A stretch of 25,339 nt of DNA, from assembly GCA_002733155.1 (NCBI GenBank), contig NVUO01000006.1:243564-268902 (forward strand). The letters are read 5' to 3'. The position numbers were made by a program, and so were the translations under genes. Each line of letters begins with the position of its first letter. Positions within the stretch are counted from its first letter, which is position 1. Positions 7,611 through 15,193 of this stretch are shown here, one piece after another. This DNA comes from Sulfurimonas sp. Its GTDB lineage: Bacteria > Campylobacterota > Campylobacteria > Campylobacterales > Sulfurimonadaceae. Below the pieces are notes generated by a model. That model was not told the DNA's origin, ran no database searches, and was given only the letters and a program-made list of their open reading frames with translations.

Positions 7611-8350
7611 TGGCTAAGGTGTATTTAACTGGTGCAGGGCCAGGGGATATTGAATTATTAACTCTAAAAGCATTTAAAGTAATCAAAGAAGCTGATGTAA
7701 TTATTTATGACCGTTTAGCTAATCCAGATATTTTAGAGATGGCTAAAGATGGATGCGAGTTTGTATATGTAGGCAAAGAGGATGGTAAGCATATAATACC
7801 TCAGGATGACATAAACGAGGTTATTTATCAAAATTCTTTAAAATATGAGAATGTAGTACGTCTAAAAGGTGGTGATCCATTTGTTTTTGGACGAGGAGGT
7901 GAAGAGGCTCAGTATCTGCATGAAAGATCTATAAAGTTTGAAATCATTCCTGGAATCACTTCAGCTATATCTGCTCCAGCTTATGCAGGCATTCCAGTAA
8001 CACACCGTGGTGTAGCTGTAAGTTTTCGTGTAGTAACTGGTCATGAATCACCTGATAAAAAAGTATCTCAGATACCATGGGAAAATTTTAAAACAAATGA
8101 CACTATAGTATTTTTAATGGGTCTTCATAATTTACAAAAAATTAGTAAAAAACTAATGGAAATTGGAAAACCAGCTGATTATCCTTGTGCTGTAATTTCT
8201 AAGGGCACTACTAAGAATCAGTTGGTAGTGGTAGGGACTCTTGGCGATATAGTCGAAAAAGCCAAAGATGTACCAACTCCAGCACTTATAGTAGTGGGTG
8301 AGGTTGTAAAACTTCGTGAACAATTAAAATGGTTTGAGGGCGATGCCTAG
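7610..8350 (+). CDS. nirE: Uroporphyrinogen-III C-methyltransferase (SUMT)
   Basis: A 246-residue SAM-dependent methyltransferase that converts uroporphyrinogen III to precorrin-2, the first committed step to siroheme and heme d1. Signatures: 'VYLTGAGPGDIELLTLKA' at the N-terminus, 'DRLAN', 'RLKGGDPFVFGRGGEEA', 'PGITSA' and 'TPALIVVGEVV' at the C-terminus. The length matches stand-alone CobA/NirE; there is no fused HemD or CysG dehydrogenase domain, so precorrin-2 oxidation and ferrochelation must come from elsewhere. In the nir operon the functional name NirE is reasonable, but the sequence alone cannot separate NirE from CobA. It overlaps the ODP-kinase gene by eight bases. Confidence 0.93.
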   Translation: MAKVYLTGAGPGDIELLTLKAFKVIKEADVIIYDRLANPDILEMAKDGCEFVYVGKEDGKHIIPQDDINEVIYQNSLKYENVVRLKGGDPFVFGRGGEEAQYLHERSIKFEIIPGITSAISAPAYAGIPVTHRGVAVSFRVVTGHESPDKKVSQIPWENFKTNDTIVFLMGLHNLQKISKKLMEIGKPADYPCAVISKGTTKNQLVVVGTLGDIVEKAKDVPTPALIVVGEVVKLREQLKWFEGDA

Positions 8351-9815
8351 AAAAATTGCGCCTAATATTTATTGGGTAGGTATGCATTTAAAAAATGATC
8401 CTTTCCAGTGCCACCCATACCTAATCGTAAATGAAGATGAATCTATCTTAATTGACCCAGGATCTATGTTAGAATTTGATGAGACTGTTAAAAAAGTTCA
8501 AAAACTCATAAACATAAAGTCTATAAGATACATCATACTTCATCATCAAGACCCAGACTTAGCTGCAGCAGTTCCAGCTATAGAGAAACTGATAAATAGA
8601 GATGATTTAGAGATAGTTACACATTCACGTATGTCTGTACTTATAAAACATTATCTAGTCTCTTCATCTTATTATGAGATAGATAAACATAATCATAAAC
8701 TTATAACATCTACAGGTTTTGAGTTAGAGTTTTTTACTACACCGTATTGCCACTCACCAGGGGCTTTTGTATCTTATGATACTTTATCAAAGGTTTTGTT
8801 TTCAGGTGATATATTTGGTGGGATAGAAGAGAGCTGGGAGTTTTATGCAGATAAAGACTACTTTAACAAAGCTAAACAATTTCATCAAGAGTATATGCCT
8901 AGTAAAGATATATTTAATTATGCACTTTCAAAAATAGAAAAACTTGATATAAACCTGATAGCACCCCAGCATGGCTCTATCATACAAAAAAAATATATAT
9001 CTAAACTTATACAAGATATGAAAAATCTTGACTGTGGTTTATATATAGAAGATAAATATAATCAAGAACTAACAAATACTATAGCTGAGTTAAAAGAGAA
9101 AGATAGCCTCTTATTTGAACAATCAAAAAGAGCTGAGATTGGTGAGATGATTGGCAATATTGCACATCAGTGGAGGCAACCTCTAGCTATTATTAATGCA
9201 GCATTATCTATACTAAGAGAAAAAAATAATCAAAATATTTTAGATAAAAAAGATACAGAAGAAAAACTGCAAAAGATGGAGCAAAGAGTTATATATATGT
9301 CTAATACTATTGAAGATTTTATGTCTTATTACAGACCAGGGAAGGCAAAATCTAATTTTCATATATATGATGCTATAGATAAGTCCCTTAATCTTGTAAA
9401 TATTTTTAATAAAAATATAGACCTAAATATATCTGTAGATAAGACTATAAAAATAAACGGTTACATAAATGAATTTATACAAGTTTTGGTATCTATCCTC
9501 TCTAATATAAATGATATTATTTTTTCAAAAAAGCTTTTAGTAGCAAAAATAGATATTGGGCTAAATATACATAAACAATATATTGTATTATGCATATCTG
9601 ATAACTGTGGTGGGATAGATGATGCTTTTATATCTAAAATATTTGACCCATATTTCACAACTAAACATAAGTCTATGGGTACTGGGCTTGGTTTACATAT
9701 AGCCAAAATGATTATTGAAGAGAATATGAAAGGCAAATTAAGCGTAATCAATTTAAAAGATAAAAATTCTAAAAAAATTGGTGCAAAATTTACTATAAAG
9801 ATAAACAATGAGTGA
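8343..9815 (+). CDS. ODP (di-iron, MBL-fold) domain fused to a histidine kinase
   Basis: A 490-residue cytoplasmic sensor kinase. Residues about 1-240 form a metallo-beta-lactamase fold of the ODP/flavodiiron type: metal-ligand motifs are H68-Q-D70-P-D72, H94 ('THSRMS'), H137 ('YCHSPG'), D156 ('FSGDIFGG') and H210 ('APQHGS'). Such domains carry a non-heme di-iron centre that binds O2 or reacts with NO. A coiled-coil linker (about 235-270) leads to the kinase: phosphoacceptor H275 in 'AHQWRQPL', an N-box-like segment, and ATP lid motifs 'DNCGGI' and 'GTGLGLHIAK'. No membrane segment is visible. The ATG at 8343 is preferred over TTG 8334. It overlaps the SUMT gene and the following response regulator gene, so the pair is part of the heme d1 operon and probably senses O2 or NO to tune denitrification (inference). 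Confidence 0.88.
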   Translation: MPRKIAPNIYWVGMHLKNDPFQCHPYLIVNEDESILIDPGSMLEFDETVKKVQKLINIKSIRYIILHHQDPDLAAAVPAIEKLINRDDLEIVTHSRMSVLIKHYLVSSSYYEIDKHNHKLITSTGFELEFFTTPYCHSPGAFVSYDTLSKVLFSGDIFGGIEESWEFYADKDYFNKAKQFHQEYMPSKDIFNYALSKIEKLDINLIAPQHGSIIQKKYISKLIQDMKNLDCGLYIEDKYNQELTNTIAELKEKDSLLFEQSKRAEIGEMIGNIAHQWRQPLAIINAALSILREKNNQNILDKKDTEEKLQKMEQRVIYMSNTIEDFMSYYRPGKAKSNFHIYDAIDKSLNLVNIFNKNIDLNISVDKTIKINGYINEFIQVLVSILSNINDIIFSKKLLVAKIDIGLNIHKQYIVLCISDNCGGIDDAFISKIFDPYFTTKHKSMGTGLGLHIAKMIIEENMKGKLSVINLKDKNSKKIGAKFTIKINNE

Positions 9816-10488
9816 TAAAATAAAAGATATCTCTATACTTCTAGTAGAAGATGAAACAGAGTTAAGCGAATATTTAAAAGAGTATTTAGAGATGTTTTTT
9901 TATAGGGTATATAATGCCCCAAACGGTGACATTGCTTATGATATATACAAACAAAAAAGACCAGACATTATACTCACAGATATAAACATGCCACATATGA
10001 ATGGTTTTAATCTTGTATCAAAAATAAGAAAAAATGACAACAAAACAAAAATCATTATCATGAGTGCTCATTCAGAACAAGATAAATTATTACAAGCTAT
10101 TAAACTAAATTTAGTTACATACCTAATTAAACCTATTCAAAATGATATACTTAAAAAAATTTTATTAGATACAGTAAAATTAATTAGATACACTGAAAAA
10201 AGATTATACTTAAGTGAAAATATTTTTTGGGATATAGATACAGATACTCTTTGGAAAAAAAATCAATTGATAAATATTAAAGATAAAGAAAAAAAATTGA
10301 TAAAACTCTTATGCTCAAAACCAAACCATGCCTTTAGTGCAAAGGAGATATTTGATTATATAAATAAAGAAAAAAAAACTTTCTCACAACATGCAGTTAC
10401 ATCTTTAATGAAAAGGTTACGCATAAAACTACCAGAAGACTTTATTTTAAATATTTATGGTTCTGGATATAAGGTAGTAGCTTATTAA
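9808..10488 (+). CDS. OmpR-type response regulator, partner of the ODP-kinase
   Basis: A 226-residue response regulator. The receiver domain (residues about 7-125) has the acidic pocket 'LLVEDE', phosphoacceptor D58 in 'IILTDINMP', the conserved 'MSAH' Ser and the Lys of 'YLIKP'. The C-terminal part (about 135-226) is a winged-helix DNA-binding domain ending in 'LNIYGSGYKVV', typical of OmpR/PhoB. It overlaps the kinase gene by eight bases, marking them as a cognate pair. It is the last gene of the nirC-J-F-E operon. Targets are unknown; autoregulation of the nir/nor promoters is a reasonable guess but no direct-repeat operator is evident. Confidence 0.9.
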   Translation: MSDKIKDISILLVEDETELSEYLKEYLEMFFYRVYNAPNGDIAYDIYKQKRPDIILTDINMPHMNGFNLVSKIRKNDNKTKIIIMSAHSEQDKLLQAIKLNLVTYLIKPIQNDILKKILLDTVKLIRYTEKRLYLSENIFWDIDTDTLWKKNQLINIKDKEKKLIKLLCSKPNHAFSAKEIFDYINKEKKTFSQHAVTSLMKRLRIKLPEDFILNIYGSGYKVVAY

Positions 10489-10638
10489 TAAGTATATATA
10501 TCGTAAGCACCAAGTAAACCCCATCTTGATAAAGAAGTTGAAGGTGAGTTCTTTTGTGCCCGTAAAGAAAACATTGAAGATATTTTTGGTTGAAGCAACT
10601 GTGACTCCACCTCTTATCCATTAATCACTTATTAATAA
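10481..10638. other. Intergenic segment of higher GC flanked by an 11-bp direct repeat
   Basis: CTTATTAATAA occurs at 10481-10491 and again at 10628-10638, at the ends of the converging response regulator and ATPase genes. Between them, 10501-10620 is about 40% GC by my count (48 of 120 bases), clearly above its surroundings, and several frames on both strands lack stops for 25-40 codons. I cannot assign any of these frames to a family. It looks like the scar of a lost or decayed insert, but the repeat contains the palindrome TTATTAATAA and could be chance. No intrinsic terminator is obvious for either gene. Confidence 0.4.
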
Positions 10639-11761
10639 ATGATAATTCTATATCTTCACCAATCAAAACACTATTATTATTTTGTTTTAATAATACATTT
10701 AAAAACACATCAACAACTTCATAACTACCTCTACTTAAGTTTCTAATTAATCCCATATCTTCTAAGGACATATGAGCATTATATAAGGTCTTAGCTTCTA
10801 ACTTAGACACATCATTGTTCGCAATAGAACTTAGGAGTTCATGTAGATGTTTTTTTGTTTTAGTTTTTTGAATAAGCTCATCCAAATATGCTCTATTTTC
10901 CATAATAACTGATTTTAAAATTTTAATGCACAAGTCATTATCTATAATATCTTTATCAATAATTGCTTTAAAATATATACTTTGGAATACTTGCATGGAA
11001 TAATCTGGATGACCATCTAAAAAAGTTATAGTAAGCCTTATAGCTTTTTTTTCAAATTTTATATTTTTTTTATTAAACTCATCAAAAATATATTCACACA
11101 ATTCATTAGTATCAAGTCCACCAAGAGGCATAATCCTAGTAAAATGAAAAAATGGAGATTTTTTATCTTCAAAAATTTGTGTCATCATGCTTTCAATACT
11201 ACCAAGAAATATATAAGTTACATTTGAATGATGCTGTATTGCTGACCTAAGTTGTTCTAATATATTCTTATCTGCAATTTTAAAAATATCTTGAAATTCA
11301 TCAAAAATAAACTTCAAATTTATATCCATTTTTATAGCTATTTTATTAACTACATCAAGAGCATGTAAAAATAACTCTACATCATCACTATCCATTTCGA
11401 TATATTCAAGTGTAATTTGTGCCATATCACCAAATTTAATGCCTTGTATAGTCTTTAAAAGTCCAATTAGAGATTCTTTTGACTTATAAATAAAGTTATC
11501 TACTCCAATAAATGCATAGGCTTTATCTAAAATTTGATTTGATAATGAATTAAGGGATGTAGCTCTTCTTATATCTGTATATATAAATTTGTAGTTCTTA
11601 TTGTCTTCAAATACATGTTTAATTAATGAAGTCTTACCAAATCTTCGAGGTGCTTTTATCATTACATGCTGATTAGCATCAAGGTATGCTTTAAAGATAG
11701 GGATATGTTTAACTCTATCAATAAAATTCTTTCCCTTTACTGGACTTCCAACATTAAACAT
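10625..11761 (-). CDS. Stand-alone AAA/STAND-like ATPase (archaeal ATPase family)
   Basis: A 378-residue P-loop ATPase. Walker A is 'APRRFGKTS' (about residues 37-45) and Walker B 'FIFDEFQ' (D154, E155); the 'PRRFGKTSL' form is characteristic of the ATPase_2 (archaeal ATPase) family. A sensor-like 'YIFLGSIESMM' follows near residue 190. The C-terminal third looks like a winged-helix region ('LEAKTLYNAHMSLEDMGLI'), as in other members. No membrane segment or partner domain is visible. Members are common in accessory regions; the biological role is mostly unknown, with nucleic-acid or defence functions only conjectured. GGAG lies five bases before the start ATG. A consensus promoter and repeats lie upstream, and a transposase remnant adjoins it, suggesting acquisition. 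Confidence 0.85.
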   Translation of the reverse strand: MFNVGSPVKGKNFIDRVKHIPIFKAYLDANQHVMIKAPRRFGKTSLIKHVFEDNKNYKFIYTDIRRATSLNSLSNQILDKAYAFIGVDNFIYKSKESLIGLLKTIQGIKFGDMAQITLEYIEMDSDDVELFLHALDVVNKIAIKMDINLKFIFDEFQDIFKIADKNILEQLRSAIQHHSNVTYIFLGSIESMMTQIFEDKKSPFFHFTRIMPLGGLDTNELCEYIFDEFNKKNIKFEKKAIRLTITFLDGHPDYSMQVFQSIYFKAIIDKDIIDNDLCIKILKSVIMENRAYLDELIQKTKTKKHLHELLSSIANNDVSKLEAKTLYNAHMSLEDMGLIRNLSRGSYEVVDVFLNVLLKQNNNSVLIGEDIELSFINK

Positions 11762-11770
11762 AGTATCTCC

Positions 11771-11858
11771 AATCTATTTTTTATATAGATTATTATATGC
11801 TATTTTTTTATATATGTCAAGATTAATAGATAATCTTATCTATTTATTATATAGATTA
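11771..11858 (-). promoter_or_regulatory. Consensus sigma70 promoter and duplicated operator-like repeats of the ATPase gene
   Basis: On the minus strand TTGACA (11820-11815), a 17-base spacer and TATAAT (11797-11792) form a perfect sigma70 promoter. Two 21-bp direct repeats, 11772-11792 and 11838-11858, differ at one position only. Each contains an inverted ATCTAT...ATAGAT pair, and they sit on either side of the promoter, 66 bp apart. Between them is a perfect 9-bp palindrome, AATAGATAA-TC-TTATCTATT (11825-11844). The arrangement suggests repressor sites able to block or loop the promoter; the AT-rich composition calls for caution. Confidence 0.65.
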
Positions 11859-12106
11859 AATATCCGTATTTTCTTTAAATATTTTCCAGCTTGAAATTTT
11901 GGTCTTTTTGTTATGTATCTTCTTACAGTCCTTGCCTGATGAAAGTGACACCCTTTAAATACCTTGTGTAAACCCATTTTACCATCTATTGTAACTGATA
12001 AAAAAGTATAGCCAAGTTTTATAGGATAAATTTTATACCACTTAGTTTACAATGAAGCTGTAATATTAGAATATTTTTTATCACAAATATCATTAGACAA
12101 TGTAAG
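11840..12106 (-). pseudogene. Decayed transposase fragment
   Basis: Read on the minus strand from 12106 to the stop at 11842-11840, one frame gives about 88 codons with a single internal stop (TAA at 12050-12048). It contains 'TKWYKIYP', 'TFLSVTIDGKMGLHKVF', 'CHFHQARTVRRYITKRPKF' and 'AGKYLKKI'. The C-x-FHQ followed by RRYIT-x-x-PK resembles a conserved segment of DDE transposases I recall from bacterial IS elements; the exact IS family cannot be fixed by eye. Both ends of the protein are missing and a stop interrupts it, so it is a remnant. No terminal inverted repeats could be identified. It explains most of the roughly 390-base stretch between the ATPase and Sel1 genes. Confidence 0.65.
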
Positions 12107-12155
12107 CTAGTATTTAAAAGTTTCATTTTCTCCAATACAAATACATATAATCTAT

Positions 12156-12848
12156 TTATCTATCTAACTTACATTTTTTCAAAAGTTTTTTAGCATCTGA
12201 GTTACCTGTTTCTATGGATTTTAAAGCCCATTTTTTTGCTTTTTCAAAAGATTGTAACTCACAATAAATCTCTGCTAAAAAATAATATGCACTAGTATCT
12301 CCATTTTTTGCATTAACTTCAAACCATTTAGATGCCTTTTCAAACTTTAGCTCTTGCATATATATACGTGCTACATTTTGTATAGCACCCTTATGACCTT
12401 GTTCTGCTGCTTTTTCTAAAAGTTCAGCACTTTTACTTATATTTTGATCACTAGCGTCACCATTATAATACATCAAGGCAAGATTATATTGAGCATTTTT
12501 ATTATTTAAATCTGATGAAGATGTTAATAATTCAAAGGCTTTATTATTATCCTTATTTACACCATCACCTGAGATATATTTCATAGCTAAATCATACTGA
12601 GCATTTGAGTTATCTCCATATGCTGCTTTTTGTAACCAGAACAAAGATAGGGTTGAATCTTTTTTTGTACCTAGACCATTTGCATAAAGGTAAGATAAAG
12701 CACTTTGCGCTTTAGTATCACCCTTTAAGGCAGATTTTTCATATAATTTAAAAGCCTTATCATAGTCCTTATTTTTAAAAGCTTCTAAGGCTTCATTTGC
12801 GAATAGACTTAAAATCATAACAGATATTATCAATACAAACTTAAACAT
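12156..12848 (-). CDS. Secreted Sel1-repeat protein
   Basis: A 230-residue protein with an N-terminal signal peptide (about residues 1-17, ending 'LFANEA') and then five to six Sel1-like (TPR-type) repeats, recognisable by 'AQSALSYLYANGLGTKKD', 'AQYDLAMKYISGDGVNKD', 'AQYNLALMYYNGD' and 'GHKGAIQNVARIY'. It is predicted to be periplasmic or exported. Sel1 proteins form alpha-alpha superhelices that bind other proteins; in Campylobacterota many are cysteine-rich Hcp-type, but this one has very few cysteines. AAGGAT lies a few bases before the start. It is divergent from the EamA transporter and has no evident operon partner; function is unknown. Confidence 0.82.
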   Translation of the reverse strand: MFKFVLIISVMILSLFANEALEAFKNKDYDKAFKLYEKSALKGDTKAQSALSYLYANGLGTKKDSTLSLFWLQKAAYGDNSNAQYDLAMKYISGDGVNKDNNKAFELLTSSSDLNNKNAQYNLALMYYNGDASDQNISKSAELLEKAAEQGHKGAIQNVARIYMQELKFEKASKWFEVNAKNGDTSAYYFLAEIYCELQSFEKAKKWALKSIETGNSDAKKLLKKCKLDR

Positions 12849-12870
12849 CTTTATCCTTATTTTAAAGTAA

Positions 12871-12893
12871 TATAATAATTATACATTAATGTA
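12871..12893. promoter_or_regulatory. Divergent promoter region with a 12-bp palindrome
   Basis: TATAAT at 12871-12876 (plus strand) and a TATAAT on the minus strand nearby bracket a perfect 12-bp palindrome, TACATTAATGTA (12882-12893), between the divergent Sel1 and EamA genes. It could be an operator shared by both, but AT content makes such motifs cheap. Confidence 0.35.
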
Positions 12894-12965
12894 AATAAAA
12901 AAGATTTGTCATATATCAAACATCTATTACTAAGCTATAATAATAAAAATTATTTAAAGATATTT

Positions 12966-13829
12966 ATGAAAAACAAACATTTTATTCCCTTATTAATATT
13001 AGCAATGTTTTTATGGGGTGGTGGCTGGTCAGCTTTAAAAATTTTGACATACAGTGCTGAGCTAGAAGTTATAATTTTTTGGCGTTTTTTTATTATGAGT
13101 ATATCTTTTATACCCATACTTATCTTTTTAAAGCAGCCGCTTAATTTAAATAAATCATCTTTAAAATTTGTAATATCAAGTTCTATTTTAAATATAGCTT
13201 TTATGGTCTCATCTTTTATGGGTGTTAAATATGGTTCAGCTGGGGCTGGAGGGGTAATAATAACTAGTATCTCACCTATAATGACTTTCTTGCTTGTATA
13301 TATTATATTTAAAAATAAACTATCTTTATATCAAGTCTTAGGTATTTTTACAGGCCTTGTTGGTGGCTTTATCCTCTTAGAGTTAAATGATAACTCCTTA
13401 TTCTTAAATGGATCAAATATCTATTTTTTATTATGTGCAATTATATGGGCTGCGGTTACCCTGCTCTCTCAACATTCACATCTACATATACATCCAGTTT
13501 TATATAGTTTTTATATATCCATTATAGCTAGTATAATCACTTTTATATATGCCTATTCATCTAATTTGTTAAGTATATTTTCTTTATCTTTTGAATTTTG
13601 GATAGCTCTAATATATCTAGCTATACTTGGTCAAAGTGTAGCTACTACTATATACTTTATAGCCTCAGCGAAACTTGGAAGCCAAATAACTAGTTCATAT
13701 ATGTTTTTAGTACCAATATTCGCTCTTTTTTGTGCCTGGCTAGTTTTAGGTGAAGAAATAAAAGCTCATTTACTTATTGGTGGTTTTTTATCTATTTTAG
13801 CTGTTTATTTTATCAATAAAAAACATTAA
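12966..13829 (+). CDS. EamA/DMT-family membrane transporter
   Basis: A 287-residue inner-membrane protein with about ten hydrophobic helices arranged as two EamA repeats. The first begins 'LAMFLWGGGWSALKI', a typical EamA opening, and the second contains 'AIIWAAVTLLSQ' and ends with 'FALFCAWLVLGEEI', the usual helix 9 signature. These transporters export or import small metabolites such as amino acids or nucleotides; the substrate cannot be told here. The frame is open to a TTG at 12906, but the first 20 residues would be hydrophilic and atypical, so ATG 12966 is preferred although its ribosome site is weak. The gene is 55-60 bases upstream of the SQR-like gene and may share a transcript with it. 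Confidence 0.85.
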   Translation: MKNKHFIPLLILAMFLWGGGWSALKILTYSAELEVIIFWRFFIMSISFIPILIFLKQPLNLNKSSLKFVISSSILNIAFMVSSFMGVKYGSAGAGGVIITSISPIMTFLLVYIIFKNKLSLYQVLGIFTGLVGGFILLELNDNSLFLNGSNIYFLLCAIIWAAVTLLSQHSHLHIHPVLYSFYISIIASIITFIYAYSSNLLSIFSLSFEFWIALIYLAILGQSVATTIYFIASAKLGSQITSSYMFLVPIFALFCAWLVLGEEIKAHLLIGGFLSILAVYFINKKH

Positions 13830-13890
13830 CAATTTTTTAACATCAATTATAGTAATATAATTCATTAGTTTATATAATATTGAGGTGAAA

Positions 13891-15069
13891 ATGAAAAAAG
13901 TACTAATTTTAGGTGGTGGTTTTGCTGGGCTTGAATCTGCAATATATCTAAGAAAAGCCAAGTATGATGTAACCTTAGTTAGTGATAGAGATTATTTTTA
14001 TATATATCCAACATCTATTTGGATTCCAACAAGAGAAAAAAAGTTTAAAGATATCTGTATAGACTTAAAAAAACTTCAAGATGTTCATGGCTTTAATCTT
14101 GTTATTGATAAACTTCAAAATATAGATGTACAAACTAATTCTTATACATTTCAAAGTGGCTCTGTATTAAAAAATTACAATCATGTAGTTTTAGCTATGG
14201 GTGCCTCGAAAATGAAGGCAAAAGGCATAAATAATACACTCTCAATCTGTGGAGAACCGTCACACTCAATAAAAATCAGAGAAAAACTAGATGAACTCAT
14301 AGCTAAGGGTAACGGTAAAATATGTTTTGGTTTTGGTGCTAATGAAAAAGATATGTCAGCTATTCGCGGGGGCCCAGCCTTTGAACTTTTATTTAATGTA
14401 CATAATTTTTTAAAGAAAAAAGGTGTTAGAGATAATTTTGAATTAACATTTTTTGCGCCAATGCAACAACCTGGTAAAAAGATGGGCGAAAAAGCCCTAA
14501 AAATGATGGAATCATTCTTTAAAAAACTAAATATTAAACAACAATTTGGTAAAAAAATAAAAAGTTTTGAAAAAGATAAGATAATTTTTGAAGATGGTAT
14601 ACAACTAGAATCCGACTTTACAATGTTTATACCAGCTGGAGATGGTCACGAAGTTATACAAAATTCTAATTTAACTAAAAATGATGCTGGTTTTGTAATT
14701 ATAGATGATTACTGTAGGGTATTTGTAAATAACAAAGAAACAAATATTTATGCAGTCGGTGATGTAGCAGCCTTAGAAGGAGCTGACTGGAGAGCTAAAC
14801 AAGGTCATATTGCCGAAATAATGGCTAAAAATGTAGCTTTTAATATAGAACAAAAAGACAAGGGTTTATCAAAATTTAAAGGTTATCAAAATCATATAAA
14901 TATTCTTTGTGTGATGGATACAGGGAATGGGGCATCATTTATATATAGAGATTCAAAAAAAGCTTTTATGATACCACTACCTATCATTGGACATTGGCTT
15001 AAAAAAGCATGGGGACTTTACTTTAAATTATCTAAACTTAAAAAAATACCTAGAATTCCCGGAATGTAA
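13891..15069 (+). CDS. Sulfide:quinone oxidoreductase-like flavoprotein
   Basis: A 392-residue FAD-dependent oxidoreductase of the SQR/NDH-2/FCSD superfamily. The FAD-binding Rossmann motif is 'LGGGFAGLESA' (residues 7-17) and the second FAD motif is 'IYAVGDVAAL' (286-295). Cysteines C120, C145 and C340 match the spacing of the three redox cysteines of SQR (128/160/356 in Acidithiobacillus), which favours sulfide oxidation over a plain NADH dehydrogenase. A basic, amphipathic C-terminus ('HWLKKAWGLYFKLSKLKKIP') would hold it on the inner membrane, passing electrons to quinone. It starts at ATG 13891 with GAGG at 13882-13885. SQR would supply electrons for denitrification, fitting a sulfur-oxidising lifestyle. 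Assignment to an SQR type, or to sulfide at all, is not proven. Confidence 0.75.
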   Translation: MKKVLILGGGFAGLESAIYLRKAKYDVTLVSDRDYFYIYPTSIWIPTREKKFKDICIDLKKLQDVHGFNLVIDKLQNIDVQTNSYTFQSGSVLKNYNHVVLAMGASKMKAKGINNTLSICGEPSHSIKIREKLDELIAKGNGKICFGFGANEKDMSAIRGGPAFELLFNVHNFLKKKGVRDNFELTFFAPMQQPGKKMGEKALKMMESFFKKLNIKQQFGKKIKSFEKDKIIFEDGIQLESDFTMFIPAGDGHEVIQNSNLTKNDAGFVIIDDYCRVFVNNKETNIYAVGDVAALEGADWRAKQGHIAEIMAKNVAFNIEQKDKGLSKFKGYQNHINILCVMDTGNGASFIYRDSKKAFMIPLPIIGHWLKKAWGLYFKLSKLKKIPRIPGM

Positions 15070-15108
15070 ATAAAACAAGTAATAATTAATAGTCTATATG
15101 AAAACTTT

Positions 15109-15149
15109 TTGATGTATATCAATCTTTTTATATAGTGCTTCGGTATAAT
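15109..15149 (+). promoter_or_regulatory. Perfect FNR-type site and promoter of the PAS/MCP taxis operon
   Basis: TTGAT-GTAT-ATCAA (15109-15122) is an exact FNR consensus dyad. TATAAT lies at 15144-15149, 28.5 bases from the dyad centre, placing the site near -41 in the class II position. This is the same architecture as at the nor-nirS and nir biosynthesis promoters. The transcript would start near 15156 and reach the PAS gene at 15194. Confidence 0.8.
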
Positions 15150-15193
15150 TCAGGAATATTATTGTTAAAATTTATTAATAACTGGATTTAACC

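Noticed and set aside
10501..10590. Plus-strand frame of about 28 codons after the response regulator, ending in TGA, as a gene remnant
   Set aside because: Several frames on both strands are equally open here and none is recognisable, so no coding call is made; reported only as an unusual segment.
13891..15069. Type II NADH dehydrogenase as the call for the flavoprotein
   Set aside because: The three cysteines at SQR-like spacing and lack of a clear NADH-binding GXGXXG second Rossmann motif favour an SQR-like enzyme, though this is not proven.
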